NCBI RefSeq assembly: GCF_030209175.1 | Contig: NZ_JARVSM010000006.1 | Span: 611,414 to 675,413 of the forward strand | Length of the DNA: 64,000 bases | Source of the DNA: Pseudomonas sp. efr-133-TYG-5 | Lineage (GTDB): Bacteria; Pseudomonadota; Gammaproteobacteria; Pseudomonadales; Pseudomonadaceae | Direction of reading: 5' to 3' | Shown: in pieces, positions 34,764 through 43,239 of the stretch | Layout: each line of letters opens with the position of its first letter | Position numbering within the stretch: the stretch's first letter is position 1 | Translations under genes and position numbers: made by a program | The notes under the pieces: generated by a model | What the model saw: the letters and a program-made list of their open reading frames with translations, nothing else | Told to the model about the DNA's origin: nothing | Database searches by the model: none

Positions 34764-37153
34764 CGGTGTTCCTCCAGATCCTCGGGTTGCCAGGTTTTCA
34801 ACAGTAGCGCATTGCTCACCACACTGACGCTCGACAGCGCCATCGCGGCCCCGGCCAGTACCGGGTTGAGGAAGCCGAATGCCGCCAGCGGAATGCCGAT
34901 CAGGTTGTAGACAAAGGCCCAGAACAGGTTCTGGCGAATCTTCGCGTAGGTCTTGCGGCTGATCTCCAGTGCTGCCGGTACCAGGCGTGGATCGCCGCGC
35001 ATCAGGGTGATGCCCGCCGCGTGCATGGCGACGTCGGTGCCGCCGCCCATGGCGATGCCGATGTCTGCCGCCGCCAGTGCCGGGGCATCGTTGATGCCGT
35101 CGCCGACCATGGCCACCACGCCGGTTTTTTTCAGTTCGGCGACGGTCGTAGCCTTGTCCGCCGGCAGCACTTCGGCGTGGACATTGGCGATGCCCAGCGC
35201 CTCGGCGACCACCCGGGCGCTGCCGCGGTTGTCGCCGGTCAGCAGGTGGCTGTGGATACCGCGTGCGGCCAGTTGCTGCACGGCTTGCAGGGCGCCGGGC
35301 TTGAGCGTGTCGCCGAAGGCGAACAAGCCGAGCACGCGCGGTTCGGGAGCCTGCTCGATCAGCCAGGACAGCGTCCGGCCTTGGCTCTCCCAGGCCTGGG
35401 CGGACTCGGCGAGTGGGCCCGCGCTCAAGCCACTTTCTTCCAGCAAACGCCGATTGCCTAGCGCCAGGCGCCGACCGTCGAGCGTGCCAGCGATACCGCG
35501 TCCGGTCAGGGCCTGGCTGTCGCTGACATCCGGCACGCTCAGGTCGCGCTCGGCGACCGCGTCCAATACGGCTTTGGCCAGCGGGTGTTCACTGCCGCGT
35601 TGCAGGGCACCGGCCAGTGTCAGCAGGTTGTTTTCATCGCCATCCAGCGCACTGAAATGGGCGATGCGCGGGGTACCGGAAGTCAGCGTGCCGGTCTTGT
35701 CGAAGACCACCTCGCTGACGGCATGGGCACGTTCCAGCGCCTCGGCATCCTTGATCAGAATCCCGTGACGCGCCGCCACACCGGTGCCGGCCATGATTGC
35801 GGTTGGCGTGGCCAGACCGAGGGCACAGGGGCAAGCGATGACCAGCACCGCCACGGCATTGATGAGCGCGGTTTCCAGGGGCGCGCCGTACAGCCACCAG
35901 CCGAGCAGTGTCGCCAGCGCCAGCAACAGCACGGCCGGTACGAACACCTGGCTGACTTTATCCACCAGTTTCTGGATCGGTGCTTTCGCCGCCTGGGCGT
36001 CTTCCACCAGGCGGATGATCCGCGCCAGTACGCTTTCCGCACCGAGCGCGCGGGTGCGTACCAGCAACCGCCCTTCGCCATTGATCGCGCCGCCGGTGAC
36101 CTGGTCGCTCGGCTGCTTTGGCACGGGCAGGCTTTCGCCGCTGATCAGCGCTTCGTCGGCGTGGCTCTGACCCTCCAGTACTTCGCCATCCACCGGGAAG
36201 CGTTCGCCCGGTTTGACCAGCACCACGTCATTCACGCGCAAGGCGCTGATGGCGACGTCCACCTCGCGGCCATCGATCACTTGCAGCGCGCGTTCCGGAC
36301 GCAACGCCTCCAGGGCGCGGATGGCGCTGGCGGTCTGGCGCTTGGCGCGGCTCTCCAGGTATTTGCCGAGCAGCACCAGGGCGATGACCACCGCCGAGGC
36401 TTCGAAATACAGGTGTGGCATGCGCCCTGCGGCGGTGGCCCACTCGTAGAGACTGAGGCCGTAGCCGGCGCTGGTGCCGAGAGCGACCAGCAGGTCCATG
36501 TTGCCGGCCCCGGCGCGCACGGCTTTCCACGCGGCGACGTAGAAGCGTGCGCCAAAAATGAATTGCACCGGGGTGGCGAGGGCGAATTGCGCCCAGGCCG
36601 GGAGCATCCAGTGCACACCGAACGGTTGCAGCAGCATCGGCAGCACCAGCGGCAAGGCCAGGACGATGGCGCAGATCAGTGCCCAGCGTTCGTGGTGCAG
36701 GCGTTGTTCGCGGTTGTTGGTTTGCCGGTGATCGGCGTCAACGACGCTGGCCGAGTAGCCGGCCTTGCTCACCGCCGCGATCAGGTCTTGTACGTCGACT
36801 GCGCCGAGCAATTGGAGGTGGGCGCGTTCATTGGCGAGGTTGACGCTGACCTGGTTCACCCCCGGCACGTTGCTCAGGGCGCGTTCGACGCGACCGACGC
36901 AAGAGGCGCAGGTCATGCCGTCGATGGTCAGTTCCAGGGTTTGTCGCGGCACGCGGTAGCCGGCCTGTTCGACCGCCGCCATCAGCGCCGGCAGGCTGTC
37001 GCCGGGGGCCTGCACCCGGGCCTGTTCGGTGGCCAGGTTGACGCTCACGGCGCTGGCGCCACTGACCTTGCGCAAGGCCCGCTCGACACGCCCGGCGCAA
37101 CTGGCGCAGGTCATGCCGGCAATCGGCAGGTCGAAAGTGGTGGAATCGGACAT
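34760..37153 (-). CDS. copA: Cu(+)-exporting P-type ATPase CopA/CueA (797 aa)
   Basis: This P1B-ATPase has two N-terminal HMA metal-binding domains (GMTCASC at 13-19 and 79-85), membrane helices, the SGESLPVPK actuator loop (TGES-like), the intramembrane IACPCALGLATP (CPC), the phosphorylation motif DKTGTL, and LLTGDN plus GDGINDAPAL in the nucleotide domain. It exports Cu+ from the cytoplasm. It is coupled to cueR and controlled by the CueR-type promoter at 37183-37213. Confidence 0.93.
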   Translation of the reverse strand: MSDSTTFDLPIAGMTCASCAGRVERALRKVSGASAVSVNLATEQARVQAPGDSLPALMAAVEQAGYRVPRQTLELTIDGMTCASCVGRVERALSNVPGVNQVSVNLANERAHLQLLGAVDVQDLIAAVSKAGYSASVVDADHRQTNNREQRLHHERWALICAIVLALPLVLPMLLQPFGVHWMLPAWAQFALATPVQFIFGARFYVAAWKAVRAGAGNMDLLVALGTSAGYGLSLYEWATAAGRMPHLYFEASAVVIALVLLGKYLESRAKRQTASAIRALEALRPERALQVIDGREVDVAISALRVNDVVLVKPGERFPVDGEVLEGQSHADEALISGESLPVPKQPSDQVTGGAINGEGRLLVRTRALGAESVLARIIRLVEDAQAAKAPIQKLVDKVSQVFVPAVLLLALATLLGWWLYGAPLETALINAVAVLVIACPCALGLATPTAIMAGTGVAARHGILIKDAEALERAHAVSEVVFDKTGTLTSGTPRIAHFSALDGDENNLLTLAGALQRGSEHPLAKAVLDAVAERDLSVPDVSDSQALTGRGIAGTLDGRRLALGNRRLLEESGLSAGPLAESAQAWESQGRTLSWLIEQAPEPRVLGLFAFGDTLKPGALQAVQQLAARGIHSHLLTGDNRGSARVVAEALGIANVHAEVLPADKATTVAELKKTGVVAMVGDGINDAPALAAADIGIAMGGGTDVAMHAAGITLMRGDPRLVPAALEISRKTYAKIRQNLFWAFVYNLIGIPLAAFGFLNPVLAGAAMALSSVSVVSNALLLKTWQPEDLEEHR

Positions 37154-37182
37154 CGGTCATACTCCCTGTAGAAGATGCCTAC

Positions 37183-37213
37183 AGGATCAACCTTGCCATG
37201 CGGGCAAGGTCAA
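37183..37213 (-). promoter_or_regulatory. CueR-type promoter of copA
   Basis: On the minus strand, -35 TTGACC is followed by a 19-bp spacer and -10 GATCCT. The dyad ACCTTGCC-N5-GGCAAGGT (37190-37210) lies within the spacer. The 19-bp spacing and the dyad are characteristic of MerR-family-activated copper promoters. It is 30 nt upstream of the copA start. Confidence 0.9.
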
Positions 37214-37238
37214 GCGCCAATCCCTTTGTCGGCTCCGG

Positions 37239-37265
37239 GCGTTGCCACGCTCGGTGTGGCAACGC
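37239..37265. repeat. Palindromic repeat (gttgccac...gtggcaac)
   Basis: The 10-bp arms GCGTTGCCAC / GTGGCAACGC are separated by 7 nt. It is related to the gttcccacgctc-type elements at 46711 and 49371, but with TTGCC arms. Confidence 0.65.
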
Positions 37266-37288
37266 TCAGGATCGGCGGGTGCGGCGAA

Positions 37289-37672
37289 TCAGTAACCGAG
37301 CCCGGCCGGCTTCAGGTACATGCCTTCCTGGTTCATCGCGATGCGGAATTTCAGCACATCGCCGGCATGCAGTCGGATCTCCTGCGAGCCCGGCGCGAGC
37401 ATGCCCGGGTTGCAGCCCGGCATCTGTCCCGGCAGCAGTTTCAGGCGCAGCGACACGGTGCCCGGCGGCAGGTTGAACGAGGTGCTCTGCTCCTGATACA
37501 GGCGCGCCGAGAGTTGATCCTGGATGTACACGCCGATCTCGCAGGAGGTCGCCACTTCCAGGCGCTCGCGGGAAATGATCAGCACCCCGTAATCCTCGCC
37601 GGTGGCGTGCACCGAAGGGATGGCGGCAAAGAGGCTGAGGAAGCCAAACAGGCTGAAAGCTGACCAGCGCAT
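37289..37672 (-). CDS. Secreted hypothetical protein beside copZ (127 aa)
   Basis: The signal peptide (MRWSAFSLFGFLSLFAAIPSVHA) precedes a periplasmic domain with two cysteines (SCEIG and PGCNPG) and several conserved-looking blocks (DYGVLIISRERLEVATSCEI). AGGAG precedes the ATG. The gene is divergent from copZ, and its start lies 90 bp from a CueR-type site, so a copper-linked role is possible. No named family was recognised. Confidence 0.72.
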   Translation of the reverse strand: MRWSAFSLFGFLSLFAAIPSVHATGEDYGVLIISRERLEVATSCEIGVYIQDQLSARLYQEQSTSFNLPPGTVSLRLKLLPGQMPGCNPGMLAPGSQEIRLHAGDVLKFRIAMNQEGMYLKPAGLGY

Positions 37673-37759
37673 GGCTGAATCTCCTGAATTCGAGTCATTG
37701 ATGCACGCAGCTTGGCCGAGCACGGCGCCGATTGCCAGCCCGGCAGTTTTTCGCAGAAC

Positions 37760-37790
37760 TTGACCTTGCCATCGTGGCAAGCTCGAGACT
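37760..37790 (+). promoter_or_regulatory. CueR-type promoter of copZ
   Basis: -35 TTGACC (37760-37765), a 19-bp spacer carrying the imperfect dyad ACCTTGCC-N5-GGCAAGCT, then a weak -10 GAGACT. It lies in the divergent region between the secreted protein gene and copZ. Confidence 0.85.
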
Positions 37791-37820
37791 GCCGGCAACC
37801 TCACTCAAAGGAGTCATTCC

Positions 37821-38018
37821 ATGCAAGTGTTCACAGTCCAGGGCATGTCCTGCGGTCATTGCGTCAAAGCCATCACCAACGCCGTGCAGGCGCGGGATCC
37901 CGCCGCCAGCGTGCGGGTCGACCTGGCGGCGAAGGAGGTCGGCGTGCAGAGCACACTGAGCGCCGAACAGGTGATCGCCGCGATCAGCGCAGAAGGTTAT
38001 GCGGTCAAGGTGGCCTGA
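37821..38018 (+). CDS. copZ: Copper chaperone CopZ (65 aa)
   Basis: This is a single HMA domain with the copper motif GMSCGHC at 8-14. It delivers Cu+ to CopA. The AAAGGAG ribosome site and the CueR-type promoter place it in the copper regulon. Confidence 0.9.
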   Translation: MQVFTVQGMSCGHCVKAITNAVQARDPAASVRVDLAAKEVGVQSTLSAEQVIAAISAEGYAVKVA

Positions 38019-38124
38019 TCTTTTTAATAGTTAGCGAGCTATCGGAATGTTCAAGGCGTCCCGGCGCGGCTAGACTGTGGGGCTGCCAACCCATGCTCCA
38101 CTGCATGCCCAACCTGGATGCCTG

Positions 38125-39327
38125 ATGAACTTCCGTACCATTCTGATTCTCGGCGCCTTGAGCGCCTTCGGTCCTTTGGCGATCGACTTCTACCTGCCGG
38201 CGTTTCCGTCCATGGCGCTGGCATTCGGCACCGATGAAAAACACGTGCAGCTGACCCTGGCGGCGTATTTCCTCGGCCTGTCCATCGGCCAATTGCTCTA
38301 TGGCCCGGTGGCCGACCGCTTTGGCCGGCGCATTCCCTTGCTCAGCGGCGTCGGTCTGTTCACCGCTGCGTCGCTGGCCTGCGCCTACGCGCCGAACCTG
38401 GAGTGGCTGATCGGCGCGCGCTTCGTCCAGGCCCTGGGCGGTTGCGCGGGGATGGTGATCTCGCGGGCGGTGGTCAGCGACAAATGCGATGCGGTGGGTT
38501 CGGCGAAAGTCTTCTCGCAGCTGATGCTGGTGATGGGCCTGGCGCCGATTCTTGCGCCGATGCTCGGCGGGCTGCTGGTCAACACCAGCGGCTGGCAGTC
38601 GATTTTCCTGGTGCTGACCGGTTTCAGCGCCCTGGCCGGCCTCGCCGTGGCCCTCGGGTTGCCGGAAAGCCTGCCCGACTATGTGCCGCGCCAGCCGCTG
38701 TCCGGGGCCTTGCGCCAGTACGGGCGGCTGTTCAAGGATCCGATCTTCCTCGGCCACGCGCTGACCGGCGGCATCGCGATTGCCGGGATGTTCGCCTATA
38801 TCGCCGGTTCGCCGTTCGTCTTCATCAAGCTCTACGGGGTGCCGGCCGAGCACTTCGGCTGGCTGTTCGGCACCAACGCGGCGGGGTTCATTCTGGTGGC
38901 GCAGGTCAATGCGCGCCTGCTGGCCAAGCGCGGCCCGGCGTTCCTCCTGGCGCGCGCGGTCTGGGTGTACTTGGGCGCCGGCCTGACCCTGCTGGCCGTC
39001 AGTGCGCTGCACACCAGCGCACTGTGGCCGCTGCTGATTCCGTTGTTCGTGTGCATCGCCAGCCTGGGCTGCATCATCCCCAACGCCTCGGCCTGCGCGA
39101 TGAACGGCCAGGGCGCGCGGGCCGGCAGCGCCTCGGCGTTGCTCGGCTGCCTGCAATTCAGCGTCGCGGCCGGTGCGGCGGCACTGGTCGGCGTGCTGCA
39201 CGACGGCAGCGCCATGCCGATGGCCATGGTCATCAGCCTGTGTGGATTGCTGGTGGTGAGCGTCGCGATGTTCACCCGACGCTTGCAAAATGCCCGGGCG
39301 CTGGCGCAAGCGCAGGCCGGGGCCTGA
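38125..39327 (+). CDS. Bcr/CflA-family multidrug MFS transporter (400 aa)
   Basis: This is a twelve-helix drug:H+ antiporter. The start FRTILILGALSAFGPLAIDFYLPAFPSMA and ADRFGRRIPLLSGV (motif A) are typical of the Bcr/CflA group. It is an inner-membrane exporter of drugs or small metabolites. The ATG at 38125 is chosen because the hydrophobic N-terminus starts there; the frame opens at 38077. It is not part of the copper unit. Confidence 0.87.
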   Translation: MNFRTILILGALSAFGPLAIDFYLPAFPSMALAFGTDEKHVQLTLAAYFLGLSIGQLLYGPVADRFGRRIPLLSGVGLFTAASLACAYAPNLEWLIGARFVQALGGCAGMVISRAVVSDKCDAVGSAKVFSQLMLVMGLAPILAPMLGGLLVNTSGWQSIFLVLTGFSALAGLAVALGLPESLPDYVPRQPLSGALRQYGRLFKDPIFLGHALTGGIAIAGMFAYIAGSPFVFIKLYGVPAEHFGWLFGTNAAGFILVAQVNARLLAKRGPAFLLARAVWVYLGAGLTLLAVSALHTSALWPLLIPLFVCIASLGCIIPNASACAMNGQGARAGSASALLGCLQFSVAAGAAALVGVLHDGSAMPMAMVISLCGLLVVSVAMFTRRLQNARALAQAQAGA

Positions 39328-39338
39328 ACAAAGCGTGT

Positions 39339-39512
39339 TCAGCCGACGGCGCGTTGCTGGTCGGGCTGGGGAATCTGGTGGGGCGCGTGCAGGCGCGCTT
39401 CGAGGGTGCGGGTGAAGGCCAAGGCTTCGGCTTCACTGCGGAATGTCACGGCGTGCTGGTCGAGACGGACTTGCCACTGGGACTTTGCCACTTCTTTTAT
39501 CAGGATCTTCAT
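39339..39512 (-). CDS. Small conserved hypothetical protein (57 aa)
   Basis: The protein begins MKILIKEVAKSQWQVRLDQH and ends DQQRAVG. AAGGGAGGT lies 6 nt before the ATG, an excellent ribosome site, which is the main support. The sequence is basic/hydrophilic with no recognisable domain. It lies alone on the minus strand, converging with the Bcr-type transporter. Confidence 0.65.
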   Translation of the reverse strand: MKILIKEVAKSQWQVRLDQHAVTFRSEAEALAFTRTLEARLHAPHQIPQPDQQRAVG

Positions 39513-39611
39513 TGCTGACCTCCCTTGCGTAAAAGATGTACCGCAGAGGCTTCGATTGTAGACCTGAATACGATCGCAATTGTGACAAGGCTCAGCCAGC
39601 TGACTGACGGC

Positions 39612-39671
39612 AAAAAAACAGCGCCGCCGGCGCCAGCTCGATAAAGAGGCTGGCACCGGCGGCGCTGTTTT
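39612..39671 (-). terminator. Strong terminator after the quinone-reductase gene
   Basis: Long arms (ACAGCGCCGCCGG...GCCAGC with GCTGGC...CCGGCGGCGCTGT, one mismatch) enclose an 11-nt loop, with a T run on the minus-strand side. A weaker T run on the plus side could make it bidirectional. Confidence 0.92.
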
Positions 39672-39677
39672 CGCGTT

Positions 39678-40691
39678 TTAGAAACCTTCTAAAACAATTT
39701 TTCCCTTGGCCTTGCCGCTTTCCAGCAACGCGTGAGCGCGGCGCAGGTTGGCTGCGTCGATGCGGCCGAAGTGTTCACCGACCGTGGTCTTCAAGGTGCC
39801 GGCATCGATCAGCTCGGCCACGCGGTTGAGCAGCTTGTGCTGTTCGAGCATGTCCGCGGTTTCGAACAGTGAACGGGTGTACATGAACTCCCAGTGCAGC
39901 GACAGGCTCTTGCGCTTGAGCTTGGTCACGTCCAGCGCTTTCGGATCGTCGATCAGTGCCAGTTTGCCTTGCGGCGCCAGGGCCTCGACCAGTTGATCGA
40001 GGTGCTGCTCGGTCTGGGTCAGACTGGCGACGTGCGTCACGTTGGCGATCCCGGCGCGTTGCAGTTCCGCGCTCAACGGCTGACTGTGGTCGATCACCAG
40101 GTCGGCACCCAGGGCGCTGACCCAGTCGCGGGTTTGTGGCCGCGACGCGGTACCGATCACCTTGAGCCCGGTCAGCTGGCTGGCCAGTTGGGTGAGGATC
40201 GAGCCGACGCCACCGGCCGCGCCGACGATCAGCAGGCTCTGCTGTTCATCGGTCTTGCCTTCACGGATCTGCAGGCGATCGAACAACAGCTCCCAAGCGG
40301 TGATGGCGGTCAGCGGCAGGGCGGCGGCTTCGGCGAAACCGAGGGTTTTCGGCATATGGCCGACGATGCGCTCATCGACCACGTGCAGTTCGCTGTTGCC
40401 GCCGGCGCGGGCGATGGAGCCGGCGTAGAACACCTTGTCGCCCGCCTTGAACAGGCTCACTTCGCTGCCAACGGCCTTGACCACACCCGCCACGTCCCAG
40501 CCCAGCACTTTCGCCGCGCCGCCCTCGGGGGCCACGTTCTGCCGCACCTTGGTATCGACCGGGTTGACCGAGATGGCCTTGACCTCCACCAGCAAGTCGC
40601 GCGGGCCGGCCACCGGCTCCGGCAGTTCGATGTCCTGCAGGGATTTTTCGTCGCTGATCGGCAGCGAGGCGTAATAGGCGATGGCTTTCAT
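39678..40691 (-). CDS. Zinc-type alcohol dehydrogenase / quinone reductase family (337 aa)
   Basis: This medium-chain dehydrogenase has a GroES-like N-terminal part (ISVNPVDTKVRQN), a Rossmann motif IVGAAGGVGSILTQLASQL and the TWE/DRLQIREG region typical of the QOR-like TIGR02817 group. It probably reduces quinones or enones with NADPH. No catalytic zinc ligands are obvious. It is the downstream partner of the quinol monooxygenase gene, next to a divergent LysR regulator. Confidence 0.86.
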   Translation of the reverse strand: MKAIAYYASLPISDEKSLQDIELPEPVAGPRDLLVEVKAISVNPVDTKVRQNVAPEGGAAKVLGWDVAGVVKAVGSEVSLFKAGDKVFYAGSIARAGGNSELHVVDERIVGHMPKTLGFAEAAALPLTAITAWELLFDRLQIREGKTDEQQSLLIVGAAGGVGSILTQLASQLTGLKVIGTASRPQTRDWVSALGADLVIDHSQPLSAELQRAGIANVTHVASLTQTEQHLDQLVEALAPQGKLALIDDPKALDVTKLKRKSLSLHWEFMYTRSLFETADMLEQHKLLNRVAELIDAGTLKTTVGEHFGRIDAANLRRAHALLESGKAKGKIVLEGF

Positions 40692-40722
40692 GGATGACTC
40701 CTCAACGGTAATGAATGCAGGC

Positions 40723-41016
40723 TCAGGTAATGGCGCCCAGGCGTTTCAGTTCGAAGTGCTCGATGCAATCGCCGGCGCTGGCCTGGAAGTGCTGGAAATG
40801 CGCGCTGGCGTTGTGCGCCTGAAGGATTTCTTCACTGGCCCAGTGTTCGATCACATAGAACACCTGTGGGTCGCTCAGATCCCGGTGCAGGTCGTACTGG
40901 CTGCAACCCGCCTCGGCGCGGCTCGGTTCAACCAGGGCGCGCAGGGCGCGTTCAAGGGTGGCCTGCGCGCCGGGCTTGGCGATCAGGGTGGCAATAGCGG
41001 TGAATGCCTGGGACAT
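40723..41016 (-). CDS. Putative quinol monooxygenase (ABM domain, 97 aa)
   Basis: This small ferredoxin-like protein has the ABM pattern ALVEPSRAEAGCSQYDLHRDLSDPQVFYVIEHWASEE. The family includes YgiN-type quinol monooxygenases that act on reduced quinones. It lies 31 nt upstream of the quinone reductase gene and is divergent from a LysR regulator, so a quinone-stress unit is likely. Confidence 0.85.
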   Translation of the reverse strand: MSQAFTAIATLIAKPGAQATLERALRALVEPSRAEAGCSQYDLHRDLSDPQVFYVIEHWASEEILQAHNASAHFQHFQASAGDCIEHFELKRLGAIT

Positions 41017-41131
41017 GGACGACTCCGGAGCGGATGAATGCGATGGGCCAGATGATTGGCTATTTCTCTGGCGGATAAAACCCGCTAAAAGAGCAGTCTC
41101 TTTCAATATTTTTTTGATAATCGAGGCAAAG

Positions 41132-42061
41132 ATGCTGCGTTTTGATGACCTGCAGTTGTTCGTCCGGGCCGCGGACCTCGGTAGTCTGTCGGCCGCGGCG
41201 CGGGTCATGGACATGTCCGCCGCCGTGGCCAGTGCCGCCCTCAAGCGCATCGAACTTCAGCTCGGCGCACGGCTGCTGGCGCGCTCCACGCGCAGCCTGC
41301 GGCTGACGGCGGAGGGCGAGGGCTTTCTCGAATACGCCCGGGCGGCGCTGGGCAATCTCGAAGAGGGGCGGCGCCTGCTGGCCAGCGGTCAGGATCAGGT
41401 CAGCGGTATCCTGCAATTGTCGGCACCGTCGGATTTCGGTCGCAATCTGCTGCTGCCATGGCTCGACGAGTTTCAGCGCGAGCATCCGAAACTCGCGGTG
41501 CGCCTGTTGCTCGGCGACCGCATCGCCGACCTGTTCCGGCAACCGGTGGACGTTGCCCTGCGCTATGGCGAGCCGGAAGATTCCAGCCTGGTCGCGCTGC
41601 CGATCGCCCCGCACAACCGCCGCGTACTCTGCGCATCGCCCGACTATCTGGCCCGGCACGGCGAGCCGCAGCAGCTCGAGCAGCTGACGCAGCATAATTG
41701 CCTGCTGTACATGCTCGGCAGCCGGGTTCACGACTACTGGAGTTTCCACGACGGCAAGCGCGAGGTCGGCCTGACCGTCAGCGGCGACCGGTTCAGCGAC
41801 GATGCCGATGTGGTGCGACTGTGGGCCGTGGCCGGCGCGGGCATCGCCTACAAATCGTGGCTGGACGTCGCTGCCGATGTGCTGGCCGGGCGCCTGAAAG
41901 TGCTGTTGCCGGAGCTGTTGTGCGAACGCGCTCCGCTGAATCTGCTGTGCGCCCATCGCGCTCAATTGAGTAAGCCGGTGAACCTGTTGCGGGAGATGCT
42001 CGCCAGCCGATGCGCCGAATTGGGTAGCCGATTTCCCGCTTTCGCCAAGGCTGCGCATTAG
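41132..42061 (+). CDS. LysR-family regulator (309 aa)
   Basis: This is an N-terminal helix-turn-helix (FDDLQLFVRAADLGSLSAAARVMDMSAAVASAALKRIE) followed by a LysR substrate-binding domain. GAGGC precedes the ATG. It is divergent from the quinol monooxygenase/quinone reductase pair, its probable target. The inducer is unknown. The longer frame upstream is a shadow of the promoter region. Confidence 0.88.
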   Translation: MLRFDDLQLFVRAADLGSLSAAARVMDMSAAVASAALKRIELQLGARLLARSTRSLRLTAEGEGFLEYARAALGNLEEGRRLLASGQDQVSGILQLSAPSDFGRNLLLPWLDEFQREHPKLAVRLLLGDRIADLFRQPVDVALRYGEPEDSSLVALPIAPHNRRVLCASPDYLARHGEPQQLEQLTQHNCLLYMLGSRVHDYWSFHDGKREVGLTVSGDRFSDDADVVRLWAVAGAGIAYKSWLDVAADVLAGRLKVLLPELLCERAPLNLLCAHRAQLSKPVNLLREMLASRCAELGSRFPAFAKAAH

Positions 42062-42376
42062 TCGCAGTTAAATAGCGAAATTTCTCTCAGGAACAATCAC
42101 CAACCGCAGCGGCCCGGACGCAGGAAGCGGCGAGCAACCCGCTTATACTAGCGCCCGCCGCATGCCGGTCCCGACACGCTGCACCGGGCACGCCCGGATC
42201 GGGGCATGCGGACGCGCACGAGGGCCGCGTCAAGGTCTGGCATTTTGCCCGCAACGCACGCCGGCCGGGCTCTGCCTGACCACGGCTGTGGCGATTTGCG
42301 CGCCTTGGCCGACGACCCATTACTGGTCAAGATGTCCGTGAGCAGTAGACGATACGATTCAACAGGGAGTGAATAC
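42062..42376. other. 315-bp leader before the ArsR-type gene
   Basis: This GC-rich region has an inverted repeat CCGCATGCC (42158-42166) / GGCATGCGG (42203-42211), a candidate -10 (TATACT, about 42144) and no supported gene. It could form a structured leader of the ArsR transcript. The frame in it continues into the ArsR gene, but the ribosome site lies at 42366. Confidence 0.55.
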
Positions 42377-43111
42377 ATGGAACATGCACCTTGCATCAGC
42401 CAGATCGCCACGTTGCTGGCCGATCCCAAGCGCAGCGCGATGATGTGGGCGTTGATGGACGGCTCGGCCCGGCAGACCGAGGAGCTGGCGTTGCTGGCGG
42501 GGCTGTCGCCATCCTCGGCCAGCGCCCATCTGGGGCGCCTCTCCGCTGGCGGTCTGTTGAAGGTCGAGGCTCGTGGGCGCAAACGCTTTTTCCGCCTGGC
42601 CGCCCCGGAAGTCGGGGCCGCCATCGAGGCTCTCGCCAGCGCGACAATTGCCAGCGCGCCGCGCGCCATCCCTGACGCCTTCAAGCGCAGCACGCCCATC
42701 GCCCGCGCATCGGCGGCGCCGTCATCGCTGTTGCGTGCGCGCTTCTGTGATGACCACCTCGGTGGCACGCTGGCGGCGGATCTGTATCAGCGTCTGCTCG
42801 ACGCCGGCTGGATCGAACAGATCGAACAGCGCGTGGCGGTCACCCACAAGGGCGCGACCCAGCTGGCCCGGCGCGGGGTGTTCATCCAGGCCCTGGCCCA
42901 TCGCAACGTGCAGGTGGCCTGCGCCTGCCCGGACTGGAGCGAGCGCCGCCCGCACATGGGCGGCTCGCTGGGCGCGGCATTGTTGCAGTTGTTCATGCAA
43001 TCCGGCTGGCTGACCCTGCCGAATGATTCCCGGGCGCTGCAATTGACGGCCGCCGGGCAACGGGAAATCCATCGGTTTGCCCACGAAACCGAGCTGGAAA
43101 TGGCGTTGTAG
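42377..43111 (+). CDS. ArsR-family winged-helix regulator (244 aa)
   Basis: An N-terminal ArsR-type winged helix (CISQIATLLADPKRSAMMWALMDGSARQTEELALLAGLSPSSASAHLGRL) is followed by a C-terminal domain of unknown type with two cysteines in VACACPDWSERRPHMGG. ATG 42377 has AGGGAG 7 nt upstream. It immediately precedes the MFS transporter on the same strand, so it probably controls it. The metal or ligand is unknown. Confidence 0.84.
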   Translation: MEHAPCISQIATLLADPKRSAMMWALMDGSARQTEELALLAGLSPSSASAHLGRLSAGGLLKVEARGRKRFFRLAAPEVGAAIEALASATIASAPRAIPDAFKRSTPIARASAAPSSLLRARFCDDHLGGTLAADLYQRLLDAGWIEQIEQRVAVTHKGATQLARRGVFIQALAHRNVQVACACPDWSERRPHMGGSLGAALLQLFMQSGWLTLPNDSRALQLTAAGQREIHRFAHETELEMAL

Positions 43112-43239
43112 AGCGCTTGCCGGCCGGTCTGGGCAACACCGGCGTCGTCCACGACTGCGAACAGGTCGCATCCAGCATCGAGCCGCCACGGCTATCGCGC
43201 ACACTCGATCCGGGGATTTTGCCGATTGGGGGACGTGAC

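Noticed and set aside
42206..42376. Longer N-terminus for the ArsR-type regulator
   Set aside because: The extra residues are low-complexity and the ribosome site AGGGAG lies just before the ATG at 42377.
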